A DNA stretch of 64,000 bases from Tuctoria greenei (taxonomy: Eukaryota > Streptophyta > Magnoliopsida > Poales > Poaceae). Position numbers and translations under genes: made by a program. Of this stretch, positions 42,400 to 51,419 are shown piece by piece; position 1 is the stretch's first letter; every line of letters begins with the position of its first letter. The stretch lies in the NCBI GenBank assembly GCA_036927565.1, contig JAYESD010000001.1, positions 281,305,560 through 281,369,559 of the forward strand. Reading direction: 5' to 3'. The notes beneath the pieces are model-generated. The model had not been told where the DNA came from. It searched no databases and saw only the letters and a program-made list of their open reading frames with translations.

Positions 42400-45300
42400 G
42401 TGTTGGATAGCGGATGTACCAACCACATGACCGGAGAGAGGAGCATGTTCATAGAGTATGAGGAGAATGAGGACCCAAGTGAAGGAATCTTCTTTGGGGA
42501 CAATAGCCAAGGGAAAATCCTTGGCTCGGGTAAAATTGCTATCTCTTCATCACATACTCTATCAAATGTTTTGCATGTTGATTCCCTAGATTATAATCTC
42601 CTATCCATATCACAACTATGTGATAAAGGATATAAGTGTGTTTTTACCAGTGAGGGTGTGAATGTTCTGAGAGAGGGTAATGACTCGATAGCCTTTAAGG
42701 GAGTGCTCAAGGGAAAGCTCTATCTTGTGGACTTTACCACGGATAAGGCTCAACTTGACACATGCTTAATGGAAAAAGCCAACATGGGATGGCTTTGGCA
42801 TAGAAGGCTAGCCCATGTTGGAATGAGGAACCTTCAAAAGCTCCTTAAGGGAGAGCACGTTCGTGGTCTAAAGGATGTGGTATTTGAAAAGGATAGGCCA
42901 TGTAGTGCATGCCAAGCGGGAAAGCAAGTAGGAGCTCAACACCCCTCTAAGAATGTCATGACGACAACTAGACCTTTGGAGTTACTCCATATGGATCTTT
43001 TTGGCCCCATTGCCTATATTAGCATTGGTGGCAACAAGTATAGTCTAGTCATCGTTGATGACTTTTCAAGATATACTTGGGTATTCTTCTTGCATGATAA
43101 GAGTGAAACCCCCGGTGTCCTCAAGAAATTCCTAAGGAGAGCTCAAAATGAGTTCACCTTAAGAATAAAGGCTATAAGGAGTGACAATGGCACCGAATTC
43201 AAGAACATGCAAGTAGAAGAGTTCCTAGATGAGGAGGGCATCAAGCATGAGTTTTCCGCTCCCTATTCTCCACAACAAAATGGAATTGCCGAAAGAAAGA
43301 ATAGGACGCTTATTGAGATGTCAAGGACGATGCTAGATGAGTACAAAACATCGGACCGGTTTTGGGCGGAAGCGGTTAACACCGCTTGCCATGCCGTAAA
43401 CCGATTGTACCTTCATCGCCTCCTCAAGAAGACTCCTTATGAGCTTCTCGTTGGTAAGAAACCCAATGTTTCTTACTTTCGTGTCTTTGGTAGCAAGTGT
43501 TATATCCTCAACAAGAAGCCTAGGACTTCGAAGTTTGCTTCAAAGTCCGATGAGGGTTTCTTGCTTGGATATGACTCAAACACTCATGCGTACCGTGTGT
43601 TCAACGAATCCTCCGGAATTGTTGAAGTAGCACGTGACGTGGTGTTTGATGAAACCAATGGCTCTCAAGTGGAGCAAGTTGATCAACATGCCCTTGATCA
43701 AGAGGAACCTCCACTAGAAGCTCTAAGGAGAATGGCACTTGGAGATGTTCGCCCACAAGAACCATCTCAAAGCTCAAGTGACCATCCTCTCTATGAAGTA
43801 GGTCAAACCCCCATTGGACAAGTTGGACATTCACTAGATGCTCCCCAAAGTGATAGCGGGAGTGAAGATCAAGGGGGAGGCATGAATCAAGGGGGAGACC
43901 AAAGTGAGGAAGACGAAGCAAGTGATTCAAGAGTTCAACCTCCGCATCCTCGTGTTCATCAAAGTGTTCAACAGGATCATCCCGTTGACAACATTCTAGG
44001 AGATATCACAAAAGGAGTAACAACACGTTCACGTGTTGCAAACTTTTGTGAGCATTTCTCTTTTGTCTCATCCTTGGAACCACATAAGGTTGAAGATGCC
44101 TTAAGAGATCCGGATTGGGTAGTTGCCATGCAAGAGGAGCTCAATAACTTTGAAAGGAACAAGGTTTGGGAGCTTGTCAAGCGCCCACAAGCTAATGTTG
44201 TTGGAACCAAGTGGGTGTTTCGCAACAAACAAGATGAGCATGGCGTGGTAACTAGGAAAAAGGCACGACTTGTGGCAAAAGGGTACTCACAAGTTGAAGG
44301 ATTGGATTTTGATGAGACATTTGCCCCCGTAGCTAGGCTTGAGTCAATTCGGATATTGTTAGCCTTTGCTACTCATCATGATTTCAAGCTCTACCAAATG
44401 GATGTTAAGAGTGTGTTCCTTAATGGTCCAATCAAGGAAGAAGTTTATGTAGAGCAACCTCCGGGGTTTGAAGACCAAGACTATCCTAACCATGTTTACA
44501 AATTGCGAAAGGCTCTTTATGGCCTCAAGCAAGCTCCTAGAGCTTGGTATGAGTGCCTAAGAGACTTTCTAGTTGAAAATGGTTTTAGGATAGGCAAAGC
44601 GGATTATACCCTTTTCACAAAGCACTTCAACGAGGATCTTTTTGTGTGCCAAATATATGTGGATGACATCATATTTGGTTCCACAAATAAGGTGTTTTGT
44701 GATGAGTTCTCCAAGATAATGAAGGAGAGGTTTGAAATGTCCATGATGGGTGAGTTGAAGTTCCTTCTAGGATTTCAAGTAAAACAACTCAAAGAAGGGA
44801 CATTCATAAGTCAAACTAAGTATACACAAGATATTCTAAGGAAGTTTGACATGGATAAGGCAAAACCCATCAAAACCCCTATGGGTACAAATGGACACCT
44901 AGACCTAAATGAGGACGGTCCAAGTGTGGATCAAAAATTATATAGGTCTATGATTGGTTCACTCCTCTATCTTTGTGCATCTAGGCCCGATATCATGCTA
45001 AGTGTGTGTATGTGTGCACGCTTTCAAGCAGCACCTAAGGCTTGTCATTTGACCACCGTTAAAAGGATCTTGAGATATCTAGTACACACACCTACCCTAG
45101 GACTTTGGTACCCCAAAGGATCCAAGTTTAATCTCATCGGATATTCCGATGCGGACTATACGGGGTGCAAAGTTGATAGGAAGAGCACATCGGGTACATG
45201 TCAATTCTTAGGTCGATCTCTAGTGTCTTGGTCCTCCAAGAAGAAAAACTCTATTGCTCTCTCCACCGCCGAAGCAGAATATGTTGCAGATGGAAGTTGT

Positions 45301-45948
45301 TGTGTACAACTTCTTTGGATGCGACAAACCCTTAGGGATTATGGGATTAACTTGCGCAACATTCCACTCTTGTGTGACAACGAGAGTGCCATCAAGATAG
45401 CCCATAATCCGGTGGAGCACTCTAGGACCAAACACATAGACATTCGACACCATTTCTTGCGAGATCACTCAATGAAGGGAGATATTGCAATTTCTCATGT
45501 GAGGACGGAACATCAACTTGCGGACATTTTCACCAAGCCTCTTGATGAAAAGCGTTTCTGTGAGCTAAGAAGTGAGCTCAACATTTTGGATTCTCGGAAT
45601 GTGGCTTACACCACATTCCTCATATATTTTGAGCTATATTTTGAAAAACTCCTCTCCCTCTCTCACTTGACTCTCTCACTTCCACGCGCTAGCAACCGCC
45701 CCCCATCGGCGATTTTGCGCTCCAACCACCAAATCTCGACTCCAATCCACACATCGGAGTCTTTGGGAGTGAGGGATCACTTCCCCGCGCTCCACATTCG
45801 CGATCCATCTCCAATTTCGTCGATTCTAGTGGATTTGAGAAGGTATTCCCTCGTTCTTCAAAAACTAGCCCCATTCTTGATTCTTAAAGTTTTTGATAGG
45901 AACACCTTCATTAATGTTGCTCCATATACCCTTGCGATCATAGCCTAG
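42400..45948 (+). CDS. copia 2 pol: protease, integrase, RT, RNase H (open frame)
   Basis: The frame is uninterrupted for 1182 codons. Protease is at the very start (LDSGCTNHMTG). Integrase has the finger WHRRLAHVG / CSACQAGK and the core HMDLFGP, RSDNGTEF, PQQNGIAERKN. RT has NKVWELVKRP, KALYGLKQAPRAWY and the catalytic YVDD at 44656-44667 (residue 753). RNase H has DRKSTSGTCQFLG, STAEAEYVA, CDNESAI and TEHQLADIFTKPL. About 115 codons after RNase H (from 45600) are not recognisable. The first codon is GTG directly after TAG 42397-42399; upstream sequence AYSSGGSK is in the same frame, so pol was originally fused to gag and this is not a natural start. All catalytic motifs are intact. Confidence 0.95.
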   Translation: MLDSGCTNHMTGERSMFIEYEENEDPSEGIFFGDNSQGKILGSGKIAISSSHTLSNVLHVDSLDYNLLSISQLCDKGYKCVFTSEGVNVLREGNDSIAFKGVLKGKLYLVDFTTDKAQLDTCLMEKANMGWLWHRRLAHVGMRNLQKLLKGEHVRGLKDVVFEKDRPCSACQAGKQVGAQHPSKNVMTTTRPLELLHMDLFGPIAYISIGGNKYSLVIVDDFSRYTWVFFLHDKSETPGVLKKFLRRAQNEFTLRIKAIRSDNGTEFKNMQVEEFLDEEGIKHEFSAPYSPQQNGIAERKNRTLIEMSRTMLDEYKTSDRFWAEAVNTACHAVNRLYLHRLLKKTPYELLVGKKPNVSYFRVFGSKCYILNKKPRTSKFASKSDEGFLLGYDSNTHAYRVFNESSGIVEVARDVVFDETNGSQVEQVDQHALDQEEPPLEALRRMALGDVRPQEPSQSSSDHPLYEVGQTPIGQVGHSLDAPQSDSGSEDQGGGMNQGGDQSEEDEASDSRVQPPHPRVHQSVQQDHPVDNILGDITKGVTTRSRVANFCEHFSFVSSLEPHKVEDALRDPDWVVAMQEELNNFERNKVWELVKRPQANVVGTKWVFRNKQDEHGVVTRKKARLVAKGYSQVEGLDFDETFAPVARLESIRILLAFATHHDFKLYQMDVKSVFLNGPIKEEVYVEQPPGFEDQDYPNHVYKLRKALYGLKQAPRAWYECLRDFLVENGFRIGKADYTLFTKHFNEDLFVCQIYVDDIIFGSTNKVFCDEFSKIMKERFEMSMMGELKFLLGFQVKQLKEGTFISQTKYTQDILRKFDMDKAKPIKTPMGTNGHLDLNEDGPSVDQKLYRSMIGSLLYLCASRPDIMLSVCMCARFQAAPKACHLTTVKRILRYLVHTPTLGLWYPKGSKFNLIGYSDADYTGCKVDRKSTSGTCQFLGRSLVSWSSKKKNSIALSTAEAEYVADGSCCVQLLWMRQTLRDYGINLRNIPLLCDNESAIKIAHNPVEHSRTKHIDIRHHFLRDHSMKGDIAISHVRTEHQLADIFTKPLDEKRFCELRSELNILDSRNVAYTTFLIYFELYFEKLLSLSHLTLSLPRASNRPPSAILRSNHQISTPIHTSESLGVRDHFPALHIRDPSPISSILVDLRRYSLVLQKLAPFLILKVFDRNTFINVAPYTLAIIA

Positions 45949-46014
45949 GAGTATTGCGCGCTGATTCGATGATTTTTCGATGAATCGATTAGGGTTAGGG
46001 TTCATTCTGCGCAA

Positions 46015-46075
46015 ACCAGACAAGTCCGGTCCCTGGCGGACAAGTCCGCCCCAGGGGCGGACAAGTCCAGTTTGC
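46015..46075 (+). repeat. Three CGGACAAGTCC copies ahead of the additional ORF
   Basis: GACAAGTCCGG, GGCGGACAAGTCCGCC and GCGGACAAGTCC lie within 60 bp, between the end of pol and ATG 46173. They are the AAG variant of the LTR palindrome. Confidence 0.85.
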
Positions 46076-46172
46076 ATGTGTCAAACCCTACTTCTAGTCT
46101 TTTCTCGAGATCTTTTCCGCAATTCTCCCTCTCCTTGGACTCATACCTTCCTTTCTCTATGCTTTCCGCAGC

Positions 46173-47958
46173 ATGTCGAACTCGGAGCGTTCCCCTCCTC
46201 GTCTCAACCCCGAGGGGCGAACCAAAGCTCAAATTGTCGAGGCAAGGACCAAGGCTGCGCTCATAGAGGCGCAAAAGGCAAAGGAAGAGAGACGGCTGAA
46301 GGCACTCGAAGCCTCCAAAGTTGCCGCAAGCATCTACAACGAGGAAGAAGCCATAGCTCGAGCAACCGCAGAGTCCCTCAATGAGCTGCGGAAGAAGAAA
46401 AGGGAAGACAGGGAGGCTCACAACTCCAGGGCTGCTGAGGCCAATGCCCCCAAGAGAAAGAAGCTCGTCACCATTGGCGAGAAGCGAAGGGCAAGGAGCT
46501 AGCCCAAATGGAAGCTGAGCCTAGGGTCGAGCGTGACCCTAAGAAGGGAAAGGCTCCGGGTCCTGTCGAGCCGAAGAAGAAGAAGCCAGCTGTCAAGATG
46601 TCAGCAAAGAAGGCAGCTGGAGGTGTTGTGATCAAGGAGAAAGGGAAGGCCACTTCCATTGGCCCCCTTGAGGTTCACACACCAGAAAGGAACCCTGACA
46701 GGCAGAAGGAGTTGTCTGCCAATGTGTTTCATGGAAAAGGGGCTGAAAAGGCCAGGAGGCTGAGGACTGAGAAGGTCTATAAGTTTGAGAGGAGCACGAC
46801 AGATCCCAGGTTCTGGTGCGACTTTCATTGTGACTACTACCTGCTAGTCTATCAGCAGATGAAGAAGCCGGTAATAGAAGCTCAATGGGTTGACTGGGAT
46901 TACATGGCCAAAAAGCAACACTCTGCTTTTGACGCTGTCATCGAAGCTGCTGAGCGCCATGACCTCAAGAAGATCATGGGTTTCAAGTATGATTGGAACG
47001 TCGAAGTGATTCTGCAGTTCTACTCCACCATCTACTTCACCACCTCAGGTGACAGAAGAATTATTTGGATGACACATGGTGAGCAGTACTCAGTCACTTT
47101 CGCAGAGTTCGCCAAGATTCTAGGGCTTGAGGCACACATGGATCATGAGATTATAATCTCTAACCTCAAGGCCGTGGACCGTGAAGAGCTAGCATATATG
47201 TATCCAAGTCACGTTCCATTTGATGCCGGTCTCGCCCGCAACATCAAGCCCTTCTACAGCATTATGAACAGAATCCTCAGAAGGACGATAGCACCGAAGG
47301 ACGGTGATGCTGGGGTAATTCAAGGGAACTTGAGGCACTTGCTACTTCTGGTTGATGGGGAAGAGAAGTTCAACCTCATCGATTACATCTTCGACGATAT
47401 CTTCAACATCTCGCATACCCCCAACCGTGCTTGCGGGTATGCCCCCTACATCATGTGCCTCATCGAGAAGGTGTCGGGCGTGACCTTCGTCAAGGACGTG
47501 TCGCACCGCCCGCTTCGTCCTCAGAAGCCTCTGAATGTACCTGTTCCCCCTCGTCGCAAGAATGCAGATCCTCCATCTCGCCCCGTGGCACCTCCGTCTC
47601 CGCCTCCGCCTCAATCAATGAGTGCCTTCTTCAAATGCTTCAAGGCGATCTTCAATTCCTGCCGGAAGCAAGAGATCCGCGCTCAAAGGGCACACAAGCG
47701 CCAGGAAAATATCTTAAGGCGGTGTGCGACAAGCTGGAGGTCCCGATGTCCTCTCCGGAGGTGAGTGATGGGGAGATCACTCCATTCCCCAACTTCACCG
47801 TCGATGAGCTCGCCCAGCTCCAAGAGGATGGAAGCTCCTCTCGGGCTGCTCCCTCGGCAAGGAACTCCGATGACGACGACGACGACACCGACGATCATGA
47901 GGAAGACGTCGAAGATTCTGAGGCCACGGAGAGTGGAAGTGGCAAAGGCGAGGACTAG
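46173..47958 (+). pseudogene. Additional ORF between pol and 3' LTR of copia 2, two frameshifts
   Basis: It starts ATG 46173 (MSNSERSPPRLNPEGR). An Ala/Lys/Glu-rich N-terminal helix region follows to about 46484, where one base appears lost. Reading continues in the 46508-47764 frame with a conserved central domain: VYKFERSTTDPRFWCDFHCD, QWVDWDYMAKK, KYDWNVEVILQFYSTIYF, FAEFAKILGLE and APYIMCLIE. A second shift near 47600-47690 leads to the acidic C-terminus (FTVDELAQLQEDG, a run of Asp, GSGKGED) ending at TAG 47956-47958. Similar proteins occur after pol in grass SIRE-type elements; they occupy the place of the env-like ORF but show no signal peptide or membrane segment here. Function unknown. 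Confidence 0.82.
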
Positions 47959-48009
47959 TTCTTAGGTCTTAGTTTCCCCCCTTCTTTTCCTTTTTGGTGC
48001 CTTGATGCC

Positions 48010-48032
48010 AAAGGGGGGGAGTTAAGGGGGAG
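48010..48032 (+). repeat. Upstream polypurine-tract-like doublet of copia 2
   Basis: AAAGGGGGGGAG and TTAAGGGGGAG lie in tandem about 360 bp before the LTR. Another GAGGGGGAG lies near 48285. Confidence 0.75.
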
Positions 48033-48375
48033 TTAATCTTTTGTGGGTGTGTTTGTGGTTTGTGGACTTGTTATGTAATATATTCATGCTCTTGGATGTT
48101 TACATATGTGCAAGACTTGTTAGTGTTGTTTAATATCAATATAATGCTCTTATTGTCAATCTTATGATTATATTGATGTTCTTTATGTCTTGTCATAATT
48201 GTTGAGCACGTCACGTAGGCACCCCACCATAACGTGTGTGGGTATGAAAGATCTCCTCCACCTCTTTTACATGCTGCATACATTGAGGGGGAGTCATTCA
48301 TACGCACACAAGTTATGAAAACCAAATTTAATACTCTTAATTGTTGAAGGACTTAATGTGTTGTCATCAATCACC
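48033..48375 (+). other. 3' non-coding region of copia 2
   Basis: AT-rich, with no ORF of note, between the additional ORF and the terminal polypurine tract. Confidence 0.7.
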
Positions 48376-48389
48376 AAAAAGGGGGAGAT
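48376..48389 (+). other. Polypurine tract of copia 2
   Basis: AAAAAGGGGGAGAT directly abuts the LTR start TGAAAGTGC. Confidence 0.93.
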
Positions 48390-50043
48390 TGAAAGTGCAT
48401 CTAGGTTCCCCGTGGGTTTTGGATGATTGATGACGACAATTAAGTCGCTAATGAGCTCAAGTGATCTTAGCACAGGTGTGGACTCGATCGGAGACGCAAA
48501 CCCTCAAAAAGGAAAAGGAAGGAAACGGAGTCAACTCGAAGCGTAGAAACTAGGGTTTCTAGTGTGTTGAGTTAGACTAGCCGTAGAAATAGGAGGGTGC
48601 GTGTGTAAAGTGCATTGAGATCAAGTTTGGGAGCTCAAAGTGGTTTAGAGGTCAAACCCCTTGAGAGAAAAGAGTGGATAAGTAGTCTGGCAGTAGGGCC
48701 GGACTAGTCCATGCAGGTGGCCGGACTAGTCCGCCCCTGGCCGGCCAAGTCCGTATTCGGCCGGACCAGAAGGGTCTGACTGAGATCGGACTAGTCCGTT
48801 TGTGGCCGGACTAGTCCTGGTAGCAGTGAGTGGGTTTTGGGGACTAAGTCCCAAAACCACGGACTTGTCCGTTTGAGACCGGACCAAGAGGTCCTGAGTG
48901 AGAACGGACTAGTCCGCCCTTGGGGCCGGACTAGTCCGGGTTGGCGAGTTGAAGGTGCTTCTGTGACTAAGTCTGGGAGGACCGGACTAGTCCGCCCTTG
49001 GGGCCGGACTAGTCCGTGGTCCTCAGACTAGTCCGTTTTCACACGGAGCAAAAGGCTCTGTGTGAGATCGGACTAGTCCAGTGGTGACCGGACTAGTCCG
49101 TTGTTGAAGTGACTGTTTGAATTTGAAGTTTGGCGGGTAGTGTGACGATAGCGTGTCAGCTGTCGGGACCTGACAAGAGGTCAGTGGTCCCCTAGGCCGG
49201 ACTAGTCCGGGCCTGAGGCCGGACTAGTCCGCCCTTTTGCTGAGGTCAGCAGTTTGGGCTCGGGACCCCTATAAAAAGGGGACCCCCGGCCTCATTTCAA
49301 ACAACTCTTGAAACTCTCAAACCCTAGCGCCACCACAGCCAACTTGGAGCACTCCTAAGCCTCTTTCTTGCCTACTTTCCCTCTAAAACTAATTCTTGAG
49401 TGGATTAGGGTTTAGTGAGGTGGAGAAGAGGAAGAACATCACGCTTGTGCTCCCGGTTTGATCTCTTGCACTCATTGAGTCTTTGTGTGCTGTGCGTTGA
49501 GTATATTTTGTGGTGTTGATCACCTTTGTGGTGTGGGAGCCTCAGATTGTGAGAAGCCCCAACGAACTTTGTAATCACCCTTGTGATTAGTGGAAAACCA
49601 AGTTAGGCCCGTGTGGTAAACTTGGTGAGGGAAGGGTTGTTGAACCCGGTCCTTTGTGGACTCCTCAACGGGGACGTAGATTCCTTGTGTGGAATCGAAC
49701 CTCGGGATAAAATCCTTGTGTCTTCGTGTTCTTCGCATTTACTTCATCGATTACTTCGTTCTAGGGTTGCTAGTCTTGTTTCGTACTTCATATTGCTAAA
49801 CTTGTTGAAGCTTGACTCACTCTTGTGTTGGTAGTTGTTTAACTTGACTTAAACATATCTTCACCTGTAGCCTCGAGAAAATCCCCTAAAACTTGCTAGA
49901 AACATCTTTTAGGGTTCTTCACGCAGGCTGACCGGACTAGTCCACCCCCAGACCGGACTAGTCCGCCCCCTGTGATTTAATCTCGTTTTATTAAGTCATT
50001 TGCAGGTCAATTAGCCTATTCACCCCCCTCCAGGCAACTTTCA
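48390..50043 (+). repeat. 3' LTR of copia 2 (1654 bp)
   Basis: Same length as the 5' LTR. By eye about 28 substitutions, of which about three quarters are transitions, and no indels. The palindrome array is at 48694-49230, the TATA box at 49270-49278, and two further palindromes at about 49931-49964. Some palindromes are more perfect here than in the 5' LTR, for example at 48793 where the 5' LTR has GAACTATTCCG. Confidence 0.95.
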
Positions 50044-50048
50044 ATAGT
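50044..50048 (+). repeat. Target-site duplication ATAGT, right copy
   Basis: It follows the terminal TTTCA and matches 38371-38375. Confidence 0.94.
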
Positions 50049-50585
50049 ACACTTAGCCTAGTTCCGTACCCTAAGTGTGTCCTTGTCTCGCCTATAATCC
50101 GGACCTATAATGAAAGACATTGTTGTGCAAAAGCAGGCTCCACGTGCATTAATTTCATATAGGCTTGTTTTCTTTTATTATCTTTTCCTTCTTGTCTATA
50201 ACGAAGTTGTGCAATTCTTTTTGAGATTTAGCCCAAAGTTTTTCATATGTTCTACAAGTTACATTGTCAATTTTTTCAGATCTTAGCATTGCCATACAAT
50301 CTACTCGCCTGAATGCCAAAGCTATTCTTAGGTCCAGAGTGCACTATCGACTTAGCCTGGTCAAGCATCCTATGTATGCCACTTTACCTACATTCCAGCA
50401 GGACTCAGTAGGGCGGGTCTAGAAGGCATTCAGATCTGGGGAGATTGCAGCAATATACTTGTTAACACATTGAGTTCCTTTGGATCTAAAATTCAAATAA
50501 GAATAGTAAGCCGCAAAAGATTTATAGACGAGAGGACGAATATTATGGTTTTTCTTGTCTTTGATGCGCAGGAAAAATGAAAACT
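50049..50585 (+). other. Tat/Retand copy B, region after integrase (continued)
   Basis: No ORF of interest. It is the continuation of the sequence interrupted at 38375. Confidence 0.55.
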
Positions 50586-51085
50586 CATGACGATGGTGGA
50601 CGATGCCGGAGCTACTAAGCTCCGACATCCCCCAAGGGTGCCCGCCGTCGATGTTTCTAACGTTGAAAGTGGGCATCCTCGGAGCTAACAAGCTCTGACA
50701 ACTCCCATGGTAGACCGCCGTCGACGTGAAGCATAATGACGATTCAAGTGAAGATGGTGAAGAAATCACCCCGAGGGGATTCACCGTCGACATATTCTAC
50801 GTTGATGGTGAATATCGTCAAAGCCGGGAAGCACCAACGATCCCAGGGGGCCTGCCGTCGACATTTCTACACGTTGACAATGGGTTCGTCGAAGCTACCA
50901 ATCTTCGACAATCCCAGGGGGCCCGCTGTTGATGTTCTACGCATTGACAGTGGGCACCGTCGAATCTACCAAGCTCCAACAACTCCAGGGGGCCTGTCGT
51001 CAACGTTTCATGCGTTTACAGTGGGCGTCGTCGAACCTATCAAGCTCTGACACCTCCCAGGGGGCCCGCCGTCGACGTCACAAAG
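50586..51085 (+). repeat. Degenerate minisatellite, about 65-75 bp units
   Basis: About seven diverged units follow the pattern TCCCAGGGGGCCCGCCGTCGA, a short variable part, ACGTTGA(A/C)AGTGGGC, then GTCGAA(G)CTACCAAGCTC(C/T)GACA. Unit starts recur near 50627, 50696, 50775, 50840, 50910, 50985 and 51055. It lies between pol and the antisense ORF. Confidence 0.82.
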
Positions 51086-51419
51086 GGTCTCTGGAGTGTC
51101 GGAAGTAAACTTCGGACCTAAAAGCTAAGCGTGCTGGCTACAAGTTCGAAGCTTCCAAGTCATCAAGACATTGTCAAACCTTTTGGTACATGTTCGCAAT
51201 CAAATTGTGTACATCTACCAGGGGGCCAATAAGATAAAGGAGAATGCATTGAAGACAAGCATAAAATAGAATTCATTCATTCGAAGAGTGGATTTCATTC
51301 ATCGAAAGTACTGGATTACAAAATGAGGATTACAGTAGAAGGCAAAAGAGAAAGGTCCTAGCTACTGGAGGCTCTAAGTCCCGTGGAAAAACGAGGCAAC
51401 CTTCTCGGCAGCTTCTTGG
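51086..51419. other. Spacer between minisatellite and antisense ORF
   Basis: No coding similarity. It contains TTCATTCATTC-type short repeats near 51270-51300. Confidence 0.5.

Larger units (their letters stand above)
38376..50043 (+). mobile_element. SIRE/Maximus-type Ty1-copia retrotransposon 2 (11.7 kb), nearly complete
   Basis: All structural parts are present on the plus strand: two 1654-bp LTRs, a tRNA-Met primer-binding site, gag, PR-INT-RT-RH pol, an additional ORF between pol and the 3' LTR, repeated polypurine tracts and an ATAGT duplication. The LTRs differ at about 28 positions with no indel by my count (about 1.7%), so this is the youngest datable element here. Coding lesions are three TAG codons (gag and the gag-pol junction) and three single-base frameshifts. 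It is inserted in the 3' region of Tat/Retand copy B. Confidence 0.95.

Noticed and set aside
45600..45948. Last ~115 codons of the copia 2 pol frame considered as an extra domain
   Set aside because: They follow the normal end of RNase H (ADIFTKPLDEKRFCELRSEL) and show no motif; probably untranslated sequence that happens to lack a stop.
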